The position numbers were made by a program, and so were the translations under genes. From IMG/VR virus record IMGVR_UViG_3300042467_002659, positions 1 through 37,872 of that record: a DNA stretch of 37,872 bases; one strand, written 5' to 3'. Origin of the DNA: a virus. Shown here piece by piece: positions 37,848 through 37,872 of this stretch. Every line of letters starts with the position of its first letter. Position 1 is the stretch's first letter. The notes under the pieces are model-generated. The model did no database searches, was not told the origin of the DNA, and saw nothing but the letters and a program-made list of their open reading frames with translations.

Positions 37848-37872
37848 CTTACAGCTAATCTTTTGGACTATT

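Noticed and set aside
1-37872. tRNA genes, CRISPR arrays, insertion sequences, integrase or attachment sites
   Set aside because: I looked for cloverleaf-like stretches, spaced repeats and transposase or integrase motifs and saw none; the non-coding space is too small for most of them.

Overview
The window is a stretch of a lytic T4-like (straboviral/marine myovirus type) bacteriophage genome of moderately low GC. Every convincing gene lies on the minus strand, so transcription runs from high to low coordinates. Recognisable T4 core proteins fix the assignment: family B DNA polymerase (gp43 type), UvsX recombinase, DnaB-type helicase (gp41 type), primase (gp61 type), RNase H (partial, cut by the left edge), NrdA/NrdB and ThyX. 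The auxiliary genes (PstS, Dps, 2OG-Fe(II) oxygenases, radical SAM enzymes) and the MPLWG-type and DUF6321-type structural proteins resemble those of marine T4-like phages of heterotrophic bacteria or cyanobacteria. No photosynthesis gene is present, so I do not name a host. I saw no tRNA, rRNA, CRISPR array, IS element or integrase.

Layout, in transcription order from the right. (1) 37.9-29.9 kb: a terminator hairpin, two tiny proteins, a nucleotidyltransferase, DNA polymerase, two small proteins, UvsX, a 2OG oxygenase, gp41 helicase, a membrane peptide and a metallopeptidase. (2) 30.0-26.7 kb: a cassette of two methyltransferases and three glycosyltransferases, probably for glycan or virion decoration. 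(3) 26.7-19 kb: a late region with two T4-type late promoter elements (TATAAATA and CATAAATA). It holds a possible nuclease, mosaic lysine-rich proteins sharing an EExxQ(V/I)DELS module, a Dps ferritin, small proteins with N termini like the T4 capsid-targeting peptide, and virion or fibre proteins. (4) 19-15.1 kb: lysis and adsorption, with a spanin-like pair, a GH19 endolysin, a beta-helix fibre protein and several small membrane or lipoprotein genes. (5) 15.05-9.0 kb: primase, ThyX, NrdA, a thioredoxin-like protein, an exported nuclease, a 2OG oxygenase and NrdB, a nucleotide-supply operon. (6) 9.0-0.3 kb: PstS, a QueC-like PP-loop enzyme, a zinc ribbon, a GIY-YIG protein, two tandem radical SAM enzymes, a stand-alone HTH gene with its own promoter and terminator, then a cytidylyltransferase, an epimerase and a glycosyltransferase. 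RNase H follows at the left edge.

Most genes are tightly coupled: the stop of one overlaps the ATG of the next as ATGA, TAATG or TGATG. In several cases this decides the start. Three observations stand out. First, the primase leader has a long hairpin that buries its Shine-Dalgarno, and a sigma70-like promoter whose predicted start lies in the hairpin loop, so only read-through transcripts would be silenced. Second, a diverged 16-codon duplicate of the endolysin 3' end lies downstream of the fibre gene, a scar of module insertion or replacement. Third, capsid-targeting-like peptides mark a set of candidate head-packaged proteins.
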